Below are positions 37,600-47,421 of a stretch of 64,000 nt of DNA, in pieces. The position numbers and the translations under genes are program-made. The notes under the pieces are model-generated. The model was not told the origin of the DNA. It worked only from the letters and a program-made list of their open reading frames with translations, and did not search any database. Origin of the DNA: Gammaproteobacteria bacterium (GTDB lineage Bacteria; Pseudomonadota; Gammaproteobacteria; Pseudomonadales; Pseudohongiellaceae); contig JAJFKE010000049.1 in the NCBI GenBank assembly GCA_021773355.1, forward strand, positions 62,001 through 126,000, written 5' to 3'. The first letter of the stretch is position 1. Each line of letters begins with the position of its first letter.

Positions 37600-40032
37600 T
37601 CATTCATTTCGCAGCATATCGCCGGGTTCTATGGCCACCAATAAACGGGCTGGGTTATAGGTAGAGAAAAATATTAGCAGTGCCAACCCTATAGTCACAA
37701 TGGTGAAAACAGATGGCAGCCAAAAGAGTACTTCGGGTAATCGTGTCGCCAGAAAACTTGTAATAAGTGCCGCGCTCCCTCCCCCGATTAACAGACCGAT
37801 ACTCAAGTACTTAAACCCTGGACTCATGAACACCCACAGTACCTGCCTATCGCTGGAGCCAACGGCGCGGCGAATACCTGTTTCCTTGCTTCGTTGGTGC
37901 ACCGACCTGGAAACGAGAGCATAAATGCCGGTGGATGCGAGTACTACCGTGATCAGTGCGAGAACTAAAAATAATCTAGCCATAAAAATCACGAGTGCGT
38001 TTGCCTCTTCGATCAGCCCAGTTAACGGGGAGATGCCGGTGATGGCAATATCACGATCGACGCGAACAGCCGCCTCACGCAATATTCGATAGAAGGATTC
38101 TGGATCACCCTCGGTTTTTAGAACTACCGAAAATGGCGCGCCGCTACTTTGCGCTAAGGGAAGGTATAGATTGAGTCTATCGAGCCCTTCGTCGGCCGCT
38201 GAGCTTTGAATAATATGAGTAGTCACTCCTATCACAGTCAACATTCGTGAGTCTGGAGTGTCCGGATATATTTCTATACGTTTGCTTAAAGCGGATTCGC
38301 CCGGCCAAATTTGATCGGAAAAATTTTCATCGACGATTACAACCGCAAGCGATTCAGCGGTGTCTGTTAGGTCAAACTCCCTACCCTCATTGAGAGTTAA
38401 CTCCATCGTTTCAAAATAGTCCGCAGCTACAAAAATGAGTTGCTGCTGAGGATATCGATTATTGGCGAATAAATCTCTGTCTTCGAGATTATAGTCTGCC
38501 CAATTACCATACTGACTCGGCAAGGCTGTAGAAAAACTCACCCTTTCGATGCCCTGTTGTTCTAAAAGCTCGCGCTTCAAATTTTCTCGATAAATCTCTT
38601 GTGCACTATTGTCTGCGTAGCGGGCGGGCGGCAAGTTAATTCGGCCGGTCAAGTAACCTTCCGTTGCAGTACCGTAATCCAACTTCGCTATGTCTCCGAA
38701 AACACCAACAACAACCCCACCAATAATTAGCAGAAAGCTGGAGATTACCATCTCGACGTTAACGAGAACCGCAGTCCCTATGGGATTTCTGGAGCCAGTC
38801 GCGCCAGTTTTTCCAGAGGCCAACAAACTAAACAGCTCGAGGCGAGACACTTGCCAGAAGGCCAGTCCAGCGGAGATCAACCAAATAAGTAGCATTGCTA
38901 ATAAAGCGGTAGAACCGACCCCTAGCTCCCAATCGAATGTCATCCAAAAAGGTATATTACCTGAGGTCATCTCGAGAAAACTCGAACCAACCACTGACAT
39001 GCCGATATCCGCCAATATGACGCCCAACAACCCACCCAGGACGCAGATGATGAGGGAATCCTGCAGTATCGATCTAACGAGGCGCCAACGGGTGGCCCCG
39101 AGTGAACTACAAATGGCGAATTCCTGGATACGTTCGTTGGTACGAACAAGAATCAAATTGGCCACGTTAACGCAAACCAGCAGTACCAGAGCGAGAGTCA
39201 ATAATAATGGTAGTAATCGCACAGCCAAGCGCACGATCGGGTCGTCCGCGCCGAATAAATTGGTAAACGGATTTACTGTGGCAGCATAGTTCGCATAGGA
39301 ATCTGGGTACTCATCCCCGAGTACTGCAAGCAGTGCATTCACTTCAGCAGTGGCCATTTCCTTAGTGATGCCCTCTGCCAATACTCCCGTGATGCCAAGT
39401 CGCGGGCCCTCGCCTGACTGTAGACTGTTTGAAAGTTGCAAAGGCAGCCAGACTTGCTCAGCTTCTGGAAAGGCAAAACCGTCTGGCATGACTCCAATGA
39501 CCGTATACAGATTTCCGTTTATCCGACAGTTGACGCCGACAATGTCTTCTCGACCAGCATAGTAATCCTGCCAGACTCGGTAGGAGATTAGGACCACGGG
39601 TTCTGCACCGGGGATGTCATCCTGAGGTAACAGACTTCGACCCAAAAGTGGGGCAACCGCGGTTGCCTGTAAAAGATTGGAGGTAATTGTTGAACCCCTG
39701 AATTGTTCTGCGACTCCACCATCACTGAAGGTCGCGAGTACATCACGTTGGGCGCCGAAGGTTTTATAGCTCTGTACCGACGCCTGCAGAGTCTGGTAGG
39801 CATAGCCGTCCATTGCCACGGTCCTGCCGTTGCTATTGTCCACTCCCCTTACTCGAACGAAGCTGTCGCCGTCTGGAAACGGAAGCGGCTTTGCCGCAAT
39901 ACTTGAGAGGATGGAATAGCTGGTTATCGACATGCCCATGCCGAGCCCGATGACCAATACACAAATCACAACGAAGCCAGGGCTCTTTCGTAACAGGCGC
40001 AGGTTATAACGTAGATCTGATAGCAAACTCAT
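37600..40032 (-). CDS. MacB/FtsX-type ABC transporter permease (ADOP-like double permease)
   Basis: 810 residues. The layout is a MacB periplasmic core domain after the first helix (near 20-45), three or four helices near 270-420, a second core domain, and a final helix group near 680-800 with GIRRAVGSSDRQVLW. This duplicated layout is that of large permeases common in Acidobacteria that lack their own ATPase. It probably exports peptides, lipids or drugs, or works as a mechanotransmission machine together with an ATPase coded elsewhere. GGAG is five bases from the ATG. It follows the TPR gene by 18 bp, and both are likely expressed from the sigma-54 promoter at 41109-41124. Confidence 0.85.
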   Translation of the reverse strand: MSLLSDLRYNLRLLRKSPGFVVICVLVIGLGMGMSITSYSILSSIAAKPLPFPDGDSFVRVRGVDNSNGRTVAMDGYAYQTLQASVQSYKTFGAQRDVLATFSDGGVAEQFRGSTITSNLLQATAVAPLLGRSLLPQDDIPGAEPVVLISYRVWQDYYAGREDIVGVNCRINGNLYTVIGVMPDGFAFPEAEQVWLPLQLSNSLQSGEGPRLGITGVLAEGITKEMATAEVNALLAVLGDEYPDSYANYAATVNPFTNLFGADDPIVRLAVRLLPLLLTLALVLLVCVNVANLILVRTNERIQEFAICSSLGATRWRLVRSILQDSLIICVLGGLLGVILADIGMSVVGSSFLEMTSGNIPFWMTFDWELGVGSTALLAMLLIWLISAGLAFWQVSRLELFSLLASGKTGATGSRNPIGTAVLVNVEMVISSFLLIIGGVVVGVFGDIAKLDYGTATEGYLTGRINLPPARYADNSAQEIYRENLKRELLEQQGIERVSFSTALPSQYGNWADYNLEDRDLFANNRYPQQQLIFVAADYFETMELTLNEGREFDLTDTAESLAVVIVDENFSDQIWPGESALSKRIEIYPDTPDSRMLTVIGVTTHIIQSSAADEGLDRLNLYLPLAQSSGAPFSVVLKTEGDPESFYRILREAAVRVDRDIAITGISPLTGLIEEANALVIFMARLFLVLALITVVLASTGIYALVSRSVHQRSKETGIRRAVGSSDRQVLWVFMSPGFKYLSIGLLIGGGSAALITSFLATRLPEVLFWLPSVFTIVTIGLALLIFFSTYNPARLLVAIEPGDMLRNE

Positions 40033-40050
40033 GTCTTCTCCATGGTCAAA

Positions 40051-41004
40051 CTAATCATATTCTATTTTCCAATGATCGAACCATGCTCTCATAGTCCTGC
40101 TGTCTTTCTCAGTCTGGCTAGTTTCCTCGGCGGCGAGAGCGTGTTTTCGAAAATTGTCCTGGTCTCCTAACAGGTAATAGCAAGCTGCCAAAAATGTATG
40201 CGCAGCACTATCGCCGTCGTCTTCTGACCAGGTTCTTGGTAAGCCAAGAGATTGTTCTAAATAGGGAATTGCCTCATTGTACTGCTTTTGATCCATATAA
40301 TATTTGGCCAGATTAACTCTATAGCTAGCTTTCCTTCCGGGAGTATTGATGGCCGCAATTAAGAGTTCTTCGGCTCGCTCAAAATTGCCATCACGTCTTT
40401 CCATAAAACCCTCCTCCCATAGTGCAGCAGATTTATTCAACTCTCGTAATTTTGGCAAAAGGGCCCGACCTGCCTTGCCATCGCCGCCAAGTATCCCTGG
40501 GAAACCGAGCAGATAGGAAGTCAAAGCACTGGTTGCCTCGGCATGCTGTGGGTCAAGCTCTACTGCCTTGAGCAACGTTCTTTTAACAGCCCTTCCCATT
40601 CTCATTCCTCTGATCATTCCGAGCTCATCTCCGCGAACAAAATAGATCATTGCCAATGCATAATGATATTCCGCGTTATCGGGATCCAGTTCAACCGCTC
40701 GCTCCAATGCGTCGACCGCCTCTTTCGCCTGGTCCGTCTTCAGAAGGGATAAGCCATAGTAGTATTGAAACTCAGCGTTGGATTTAAAATCTGATTTCAA
40801 TTCATCCAGAAAGGAATGGGCTTGGGAATATTCGGCTTTGTTGAAATAATTTATGCCTTGCTGAAATTCGGCGTCTGCGATTGCAGTTTGATAAGGACTC
40901 ATCAAGAAAATTATTGCTGTCAGGACAGTTTTCAGGATTTTCTCCGACATCGTCATGATCCTATTGCTCTTGTAATTTTTAGTAATTGCAGTCTTCAAAT
41001 TCAT
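40051..41004 (-). CDS. Exported tetratricopeptide-repeat protein
   Basis: 317 residues. A hydrophobic signal (TVLTAIIFLMSPYQTAIADA) is preceded by a charged stretch. TPR units are visible, for example AVDALERAVELDPDNAEYHYALAMIYFV broken by a long helix, and others near residues 60, 95, 155 and 230. The ATG at 41004 follows GGGAG by six bases. It is the first gene of a two-gene operon with the ADOP-like permease (18 bp apart) and is read from a sigma-54 promoter 105 bp upstream. It may recruit partners for the permease. Confidence 0.82.
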   Translation of the reverse strand: MNLKTAITKNYKSNRIMTMSEKILKTVLTAIIFLMSPYQTAIADAEFQQGINYFNKAEYSQAHSFLDELKSDFKSNAEFQYYYGLSLLKTDQAKEAVDALERAVELDPDNAEYHYALAMIYFVRGDELGMIRGMRMGRAVKRTLLKAVELDPQHAEATSALTSYLLGFPGILGGDGKAGRALLPKLRELNKSAALWEEGFMERRDGNFERAEELLIAAINTPGRKASYRVNLAKYYMDQKQYNEAIPYLEQSLGLPRTWSEDDGDSAAHTFLAACYYLLGDQDNFRKHALAAEETSQTEKDSRTMRAWFDHWKIEYD

Positions 41005-41108
41005 CACAGGCTCCCTGAAGAGTTCAATTGAAAACTATCTGCCCTTTCGATTCACAAACCATGTTGTCGTTTTTTCCAGGTAAATTCTTATTCGCGCCTT
41101 ATAGATAA

Positions 41109-41124
41109 AGCAAGAAATAGGCCA
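41109..41124 (-). promoter_or_regulatory. Sigma-54 (-24/-12) promoter for the TPR-permease operon
   Basis: On the minus strand the sequence is TGGCCTATTTCTTGCT, with GG and GC exactly ten bases apart as sigma-54 requires (consensus TGGCACG-N4-TTGCW). It sits upstream of the TPR gene with about a 90-base leader. Two dyad sites lie about 60-100 bp further upstream, at the distance normal for enhancer-binding proteins. Confidence 0.7.
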
Positions 41125-41185
41125 TTTCATAACACATTGAATTTACTAGGGAAGACCACAGGCCTGAATCGTTCACTACAGCAGC

Positions 41186-41226
41186 TGTCCCATTGGTAGG
41201 ACATTTTGTGTCGCGGTAGCGGGACA
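41186..41226. promoter_or_regulatory. Two 18-bp dyads, TGTCC-N8-GGACA type, probable enhancer-binding sites
   Basis: Site one, 41186-41203, is TGTCC CATTGGTA GGACA. Site two, 41209-41226, is TGTCG CGGTAGCG GGACA. They lie 23 bp apart (about two helical turns) upstream of the sigma-54 promoter at 41109-41124. The spacing and symmetry fit binding of a dimeric NtrC-family activator. The regulator is not in this window. Confidence 0.65.
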
Positions 41227-41293
41227 GAATGAATAAATGGAGTTGAATAAATGGGTGAAAGGATTGTCAGTGGAAGTCTTAACAAGGAGTCCT

Positions 41294-42766
41294 TTAGTCT
41301 ACGAGATTGAGCAACCTCTCCAGCGCCCTGATATTTTCTTCGATGATGGCAAGAGAGTCAGGCGAGGCATACTCACGCGCCCTTCTGAGTAGCTCAACTC
41401 CACCTTGCCAATCCTCTCGGTCTGTCGCCATTTCTGCATGGGCCATTAGCGCATTCAACGCTACCTCTTCTTCACTCTCGGCTCGCTCGAAAAAAATTGC
41501 GGCGCGTTCAAAGTCCCGTTGTTGCCGGTAGTAGCTGGCAAGTGCCAGCAAGGCATCACCATTGGTGGGGTCAGCATCAATAACATCTCTCAACAGCTCT
41601 GCCCCCTCAGTAGCCTGTCCTGAATCCACTAGAATTCTCGCTCGCAATATGTCCAGCTTGCGTCGCTCATCCTGGTTTAATCTCCCTCTATAGGAATTGG
41701 TCACTCTACCAAGATGGCTCTCGGCAATCTCTGACTCACCCAATCTATAAAGATAATCAAATGCATCTAACATGTCGGCGAATGGCGGTAGTCTTCCTAC
41801 TACTAAGGAGTTGCCGTAAGCTTCTGCCGCAGCTTCGGGCATTTCCTTATTTATGTAGATGTTACCCAACAGACTATAGCTTGATGAGTTAAGCAAGCCC
41901 TTCCTTCGAGCAATATCTAGAGTGGCCAATGCGCCATTGTAGTCGTCTTCCGACAAATACGCATTGACCTGCAGAGAATAGTAATTAGCTGTATCGGGAG
42001 CATCGAGAATCAATTCATCAAGTACAGAAATTGCCTCCCCTGAATAACCCAGATTTAATGCTGATACGGCATAGTAGTAACTAATCCCAATATCATTTGG
42101 CATAAATGTCTTGGCGACTCTGAATGCGCTAAGTGCTGCGCCATGGTCGTTTTCCAGCATCAAGCACAAGCCGATCCCCTTAAACACATTACCGTTAGCT
42201 CCACCTATTTCTACCGCCTTCTGCCCGGCCACGATTGCTCTTTGACAATCGTCTTGATTCATATAGATTTCCATCAAGCGTGCATATGCCGAGACATAAG
42301 CAGGAAATTTTTCAATTGCCTTTAAGTAATACTCCTCGGCCTTAGGTCGATTCCCTTTGAATTGATACAATTGTCCAATAGCATATTCAACGTTGGCAGA
42401 ATATACATAATCGTAAAAGTCACCCCGTTCGGCGCGTTGAGCCCTCGCGGCCCTGCTCTGTTCCAGGTCGACCTCATTCAAAGCGAAGTCTAGAGCGGCG
42501 TCAATATCAGTCTGATACAGATCATAGATTACAGAAATTATAACGCTTTCACGCTCGTCCATAGCAGGCGCGCCAGGCCTCAATCCCACTTCGAAACTGC
42601 TGTTAAATTCGTGAACGAAATCAGGATTCGCAAGATCAATACCCAGATCAATCTGCAACTGCTGCCCATAACTAATATTATTAGTTAATAACATGCCCAT
42701 AACGAACAGGAACATCGAATTCCACAGAGGCCTTATTTGTTCGAATCTAATCACTGCCTTATTCAT
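41294..42766 (-). CDS. Exported TPR protein of TonB2-like operon
   Basis: 490 residues. A signal peptide ends near ISYGQ. At least six TPR-like helices pairs follow, for example AEEYYLKAIEKFPAYVSAYA and CQRAIVAGQKAVEIGGANGN. It is probably a periplasmic scaffold. It is the most distal of the seven genes of the DUF3450-ExbB-ExbB-ExbD-TonB-TPR-TPR set, 37 bp from the other TPR gene. TPR partners of TonB2 systems (TtpC-type complexes) are known in Vibrio, but the present pair is longer. Confidence 0.78.
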   Translation of the reverse strand: MNKAVIRFEQIRPLWNSMFLFVMGMLLTNNISYGQQLQIDLGIDLANPDFVHEFNSSFEVGLRPGAPAMDERESVIISVIYDLYQTDIDAALDFALNEVDLEQSRAARAQRAERGDFYDYVYSANVEYAIGQLYQFKGNRPKAEEYYLKAIEKFPAYVSAYARLMEIYMNQDDCQRAIVAGQKAVEIGGANGNVFKGIGLCLMLENDHGAALSAFRVAKTFMPNDIGISYYYAVSALNLGYSGEAISVLDELILDAPDTANYYSLQVNAYLSEDDYNGALATLDIARRKGLLNSSSYSLLGNIYINKEMPEAAAEAYGNSLVVGRLPPFADMLDAFDYLYRLGESEIAESHLGRVTNSYRGRLNQDERRKLDILRARILVDSGQATEGAELLRDVIDADPTNGDALLALASYYRQQRDFERAAIFFERAESEEEVALNALMAHAEMATDREDWQGGVELLRRAREYASPDSLAIIEENIRALERLLNLVD

Positions 42767-42803
42767 CTTCTACTCTTTATGAAAATGTTGAGCCTTGTCC
42801 GAA

Positions 42804-44321
42804 TTATTGAGATTGCAATTGAACTAAATCTGATAGTGCTTCGATCATAGAAATCTGGCTGAGGCTTTCAGCATCGCCCGTTATTGCGCGACGCCTTTCC
42901 AATTGTTGATATAATTCCAGCGATTTAACATATTCACCTTTTTCCAGCAGTAAATCAGCGTTCAAAGCCCAGGCCCTGTCTCTGCATTCTTGCGAACTAC
43001 CCTGCGCCCGTTGCAGGTAGGTTTCCACTAACGCCGTTGCCTCTTTTTTCCAGTAGGTTTCCGCGGCCGTCAGCAGAGCATCGCAATGTAGAGGGCTATC
43101 TAATAATACACGCTCGAGTAGTTCAGTCGCGTTCTCCAGTTGGCCTGATTCACTCAGAGCCTTGGCCTGAAGCACAGACAGCTGCGGAGAAATTATTACA
43201 GAATTTACTGCAGACTGCTCTACTACCAACCTAACCAACTCGGCCGCAGCCTGCCAACCGTCCAGGCTGGCCCTATTGTTAATTATCTCCAAGAATTCTT
43301 GTTGCGATGGTATTGCTCGATTGGCGTAAGCCAGAAATTCATCGTCATTGATCAGATGGGACAGGCCAGCCGAAATTTTTATGCCGTTTAATTCCAACAA
43401 TTCAGGCCCCGTAATAGTCCCCAATCTCTTTCTAATTTCCAGTACCGACATCAGCTCCTGCTGATCGCCCTTAGCGCGATATATTTCAGTGAGATAGCCA
43501 TAGTACTTTTCGGGCGAAGCTGAATCCGTAATCTTTGCCTCTATTATTTTCTCCACTTGACGATGGCTACCAAGCTTAATCAGTGACTCAAGCTCAAACT
43601 CAGCCCAGATCGGGTTTTCAGGATCCAACATTCGCGCAACTGAGAAGGATTCCCTGGCACTGTAATATTTACCTTGTTCAAACGAGCAATAGCCTTCAAT
43701 GCCTTTCAGACGAGCGGTGAACGCGCGAAACTCGGTGGCTTGTCGTGAAGCTGCCTGAGCCTCAACACAGTTACCTAACTTGAAATATGCGTAAGCCATG
43801 TTTTTATACGCTAGTCGAAATCGAGGAAATTCCTGAATCGCTTGTCTATAGCTATCTATTGCCGACTCAAGCCTGCCTTGCAGAAAGTAGATATTGCCCA
43901 TTAGATAATGCGTATCTGGTCCCGCATCCTCGGCCAGGCGTTCCTGAAAAAAATCTGGTTCGATTTCAGCATTTCTGGACAGATAGGCAATAATACTTTC
44001 ACGATCCACCCAATCTTTGGGAGGAGGAACAAAACTTAGATCCGGATCAATTTCGTTTCTGGGCGGGAAATATTCTATTTCACGGTTTACCGTGGATAAT
44101 CGATAGTAGGCAAATGGTCGATCAAGGTACTCATTCATAAATTCAAATGTATTTAGACGTTCCGGTGATGAGCCAAACCAATCATATACGCCCTGCACTC
44201 TTGCCTGAAAGTTAGCGTCATTCCATTCGGCCACAGAGTGTGGCCATTCTTGACTGCGGGCTGTCGCGGTGCAGGCAATGGAACTAGAAAGCACAATTAG
44301 TTTTAGGTACAGATATTTCAT
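42804..44321 (-). CDS. Exported TPR protein of TonB2-like operon
   Basis: 505 residues. The signal peptide ends near CTATA. Repeated TPR-type units run from about residue 120 to the end (AIDSYRQAIQEFPRFRLAYKNMAYAYF starts one). It lies 23 bp after tonB and 37 bp before the next TPR gene, so it belongs to the same operon. A periplasmic anchoring role for the TonB complex is inferred from the context. Confidence 0.78.
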   Translation of the reverse strand: MKYLYLKLIVLSSSIACTATARSQEWPHSVAEWNDANFQARVQGVYDWFGSSPERLNTFEFMNEYLDRPFAYYRLSTVNREIEYFPPRNEIDPDLSFVPPPKDWVDRESIIAYLSRNAEIEPDFFQERLAEDAGPDTHYLMGNIYFLQGRLESAIDSYRQAIQEFPRFRLAYKNMAYAYFKLGNCVEAQAASRQATEFRAFTARLKGIEGYCSFEQGKYYSARESFSVARMLDPENPIWAEFELESLIKLGSHRQVEKIIEAKITDSASPEKYYGYLTEIYRAKGDQQELMSVLEIRKRLGTITGPELLELNGIKISAGLSHLINDDEFLAYANRAIPSQQEFLEIINNRASLDGWQAAAELVRLVVEQSAVNSVIISPQLSVLQAKALSESGQLENATELLERVLLDSPLHCDALLTAAETYWKKEATALVETYLQRAQGSSQECRDRAWALNADLLLEKGEYVKSLELYQQLERRRAITGDAESLSQISMIEALSDLVQLQSQ

Positions 44322-44344
44322 TATTTAATCAACCAAGGCTTCTT

Positions 44345-45031
44345 CTAATCCGCTCTATTAATTACCAGGGGAAGGTGAAGAAATCTATCAACGGGTTCCC
44401 CATTAATGGTCGGTTTTGTGTACACCATTTTGCCCACCGCCTCTCGAACCATTGCAGCTAACTCGGCGTCAGGATATTCAATTTCCTCAATACTGATAAA
44501 CAACAGAGAGCCATCTTTTCGCCACTTGACCATCACCACTGTTTCGAAATTCTCAATTCCTTTTTTCTTCATGAAATCGGAATATAGGGTAGGTCTGCTA
44601 ATTAGATAGGGCGGTCTATCGAGGCCATCTACTCCGAAACCGATTCCCTGCATTTCAAAAGTCGCATGGGATTTAACATGAAGATCCATCTCGCTCAAGC
44701 CAAGACCTAATGCCCCGGCTTGAATTTGACCTATGTCTCCCGATAGCGACCTGAGCTCAACCAATGTGCCGAGAGACTTAAGACCCAAGCCCCCCTGAGC
44801 GGCCACTTCTGTGCTGGGATTCTCTCTACTCGTTTGCGGTGGCGGTGGCGGTGGTGGGACAACATCCACCTGTCTCACCAGGACTTGATTGTCATCTATT
44901 TCTGATAGCCAGCTTTGCGATAAGGGGAGAATGGCGAACAATGCAAATACCATGATGAGAGTGAGGAGGTTTGTCCTATTGACTACCCGCTTCATGCCAG
45001 TCACTGAATTTTGGTTTGAATAGGCAGCCAT
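44345..45031 (-). CDS. TonB-family energy transducer (TonB2-like)
   Basis: 228 residues. One N-terminal helix (about 21-41), a proline-rich stretch (VVPPPPPPPQ near 60), and a C-terminal TonB domain (VVMVKWRKDGSLLFISIEEI, then KPTINGEPVDRFL) are visible. It should transmit proton-motive force to outer-membrane TonB-dependent receptors. The ATG overlaps the exbD stop by one base (TGATG). Confidence 0.88.
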   Translation of the reverse strand: MAAYSNQNSVTGMKRVVNRTNLLTLIMVFALFAILPLSQSWLSEIDDNQVLVRQVDVVPPPPPPPQTSRENPSTEVAAQGGLGLKSLGTLVELRSLSGDIGQIQAGALGLGLSEMDLHVKSHATFEMQGIGFGVDGLDRPPYLISRPTLYSDFMKKKGIENFETVVMVKWRKDGSLLFISIEEIEYPDAELAAMVREAVGKMVYTKPTINGEPVDRFLHLPLVINRAD

Positions 45032-45435
45032 CAGTTATTCCGGGTAGCTATATTGACGGAATTGGCTCCGCCTAATTTGGCTTCATCGATTACATTCACC
45101 AGCAGTTCTGCGTTCACACTTCGATCCGCCAAAATGATAACGGGCAAATCTTCTCGAGACAGCAAACGATCCACCAGAGATCTGACACCTGCTGTACCAA
45201 TGCTTCGCCCTCCGTACACGACTCGACTGTCGCTGGTTATGGCTATCATGATACTTTCTTTCTGTAATTGCTCAGCAGAAATGGCCTGGGGTTTGCTGAC
45301 TTCAACACCGGTTTCTTCTACAAAGGTAGTCGTCACGATGAAAAATATTAGCAAGATGAAAACCACGTCGATCAATGGCGATATATTGATCTCATCTGAT
45401 CTGGCTTCATCATCTTGAAAGAAAGTTTTCTTCAT
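45031..45435 (-). CDS. exbD: ExbD-like proton-channel subunit
   Basis: 134 residues. One N-terminal transmembrane helix contains the essential aspartate (Asp23 in SPLIDVVFILLI), followed by a periplasmic domain ending IATRNN. It forms the proton channel with the ExbB genes upstream and drives TonB. Confidence 0.93.
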   Translation of the reverse strand: MKKTFFQDDEARSDEINISPLIDVVFILLIFFIVTTTFVEETGVEVSKPQAISAEQLQKESIMIAITSDSRVVYGGRSIGTAGVRSLVDRLLSREDLPVIILADRSVNAELLVNVIDEAKLGGANSVNIATRNN

Positions 45436-45505
45436 CTTGAGTTAGTTACGCCTTCTATATTTTTATCTATTTGGTCTGCTTGTAGCGTTGACTCTGGTAT
45501 TAAGC

Positions 45506-46012
45506 TCAGTTTGCATGCTCGTTCCTATGATAGAGGTTTACTATGCGCAAGAGAGTTGTCTCCACAGACTGAATTCTTGACCCGATCAGCAGAACCAGCA
45601 ATGAAGCTGGGATAGCGATAACCAGGCCCGTTTCAGTGGTAATCATCGCTTCTGAAATACCTGCAGCCACTAAGTCCAGCGTATTGCCATTTCCTTCATT
45701 GAGCCCTTGAAAAGTCGCCAACATACCTGTAACTGTTCCCAGCAATCCAAGCAGAGGCGCAGTCGTGACCAGGATTTGCAGCAAGGTCTTTCTGCTCTTA
45801 ATAAAGTCTAGATGTTCTTTTTCAAATAGCCTTACTTCGTCAGGCGTTTCCAGCTCACTCAGTGAAGGGCCATTCTTCGATTTATTTTTTGGAATCAATG
45901 ACAAGGTATCAAAAGCGAGCCAATATATTGAAATAGCCAGGACGAAGAGCACTATCATTAGCACTCCCCCATCAAGTAAGACTATCCCAAGCTGCGCCCA
46001 GAACTCATTCAT
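45506..46012 (-). CDS. exbB: ExbB-like proton-channel subunit
   Basis: 168 residues. The MotA/TolQ/ExbB signature APLLGLLGTVTGMLATFQ and the third helix SEAMITTETGLVIAIPA are present. It is shorter than classical ExbB. It overlaps the larger ExbB-like gene at 46009 by four bases (ATGA), so the two are made in register. Confidence 0.92.
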   Translation of the reverse strand: MNEFWAQLGIVLLDGGVLMIVLFVLAISIYWLAFDTLSLIPKNKSKNGPSLSELETPDEVRLFEKEHLDFIKSRKTLLQILVTTAPLLGLLGTVTGMLATFQGLNEGNGNTLDLVAAGISEAMITTETGLVIAIPASLLVLLIGSRIQSVETTLLRIVNLYHRNEHAN

Positions 46013-47421
46013 GACATCGCTATTTTATCTGCTCGCGCGGATAAACCATTGCTAAAAATAAGGGCATACTTCTCCATATCACTCAATATCGCTTTGACCT
46101 TACGACTCAGCATCGCGTGTACGATCAGCGCCGGTATTGCGACTATCAATCCAAATTCTGTAGTAACCAATGCCTCTGAGATACCCGAAGAAAGCACTCT
46201 GGCATCGCCAGTTCCAAATAGTGTTATCAGATTGAAAGTATTAATCATCCCCGTAACTGTGCCCAATAAACCTAACAGGGGAGCCGTTGCGGCAGTTATT
46301 GCGATAATCGGTAACAGACTTCCCAGCCTGGGCCTGGCTTCAAGAATATTTTCATACAGAACTTCCTCGACCAGCTCTGGGGATTCCTTCGAGTGTTCGA
46401 TGCCCTTGAGCAGCATGGGCCCGATAGGCGTTGGTATTTCGTCTGCCAAGGCCTTGGCTTCTTCTAAATCAGATGATTTTATTTTGTCCAAAATATTTCG
46501 AACAGTTGCTACTGTAGGCGTTTTAATTCGATAGATCTGCACTATCTTAAACAGCGAGGTCATCAGTGAGATTAAAGCGAAAAGCAATATGGGAAATATC
46601 CAAATCCCACCCTTAGCAATCTGGGTGAGCAGGGAATCCTGACTAGTCGAAATCGCAGTCACTTTCCCTTCTGTTACATCGACAGGAACTTCTATGAGCA
46701 GCCCATTGGTGAGTGCGGTCAATTGATCCAGGCTTTCTCCCAGCTCAAGAATATGCGCATTAATCCCATCTTGTTCGGTAACAACTCCAGCGAGCTGCCG
46801 TGTTTGATCCACGAAAAATACTAGTGGGCCAAAACGAGTAAATGTTCCTGCAACCAGCCTGCTTTCTTTATTTACAATATTTCCAGAATGTTGAGTTCCT
46901 CCAAATGAATTTCTCATTCGATCCAGGCCAAGCTCTACCATAGTTAGCTGTGATTCTATTTGCTGGCTATCGTTGCCTGCACTTTGAGCTACCATATAGT
47001 CATCTAAGGCTTCTTCATATTTATCGAATTCAGAAATATTAAGATTGCTTTGAAAACGTGTCGCATATTCATCAAGAAGGTTCACCAAATAAGTATTCTC
47101 ATTCTCCCAAGCCTCCAATCTTGATTGAATATCGTTTAATCCTAACTCTCTACTATCTCGAATCGCCTGATTCCGTGCAGCAGTATTTCTCAACTGTCGA
47201 ATTTCACTCTCAGCCTCATTGAGTTCTAAAACCAGTGGAATCTTCTCCTGTGTAATTTCCTCTCGTTGTGCTGTCAATTGTATTAAGGCGCTTTCCAGAT
47301 CCGAGTTAACAGATTGTTTAATATCCTCCAAGGAAATGTCTTGTGCAGCCGCTGGGGCTACACTAAGAAGAAAGCCGACATAAAAAATTGCGGCAATTCT
47401 TTTGCAGATGGCGATTATCAT
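46009..47421 (-). CDS. Large MotA/TolQ/ExbB-family protein (TtpC-like)
   Basis: 470 residues. A signal peptide and a long coiled-coil region (about 40-160, rich in E, Q, L) precede the ExbB domain, which contains APLLGLLGTVTGMINTF and SEALVTTEFGLIVAIPAL. In Vibrio TonB2 systems the equivalent TtpC is essential for energy transfer. It overlaps the DUF3450 gene by four bases. Confidence 0.88.
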   Translation of the reverse strand: MIIAICKRIAAIFYVGFLLSVAPAAAQDISLEDIKQSVNSDLESALIQLTAQREEITQEKIPLVLELNEAESEIRQLRNTAARNQAIRDSRELGLNDIQSRLEAWENENTYLVNLLDEYATRFQSNLNISEFDKYEEALDDYMVAQSAGNDSQQIESQLTMVELGLDRMRNSFGGTQHSGNIVNKESRLVAGTFTRFGPLVFFVDQTRQLAGVVTEQDGINAHILELGESLDQLTALTNGLLIEVPVDVTEGKVTAISTSQDSLLTQIAKGGIWIFPILLFALISLMTSLFKIVQIYRIKTPTVATVRNILDKIKSSDLEEAKALADEIPTPIGPMLLKGIEHSKESPELVEEVLYENILEARPRLGSLLPIIAITAATAPLLGLLGTVTGMINTFNLITLFGTGDARVLSSGISEALVTTEFGLIVAIPALIVHAMLSRKVKAILSDMEKYALIFSNGLSARADKIAMS

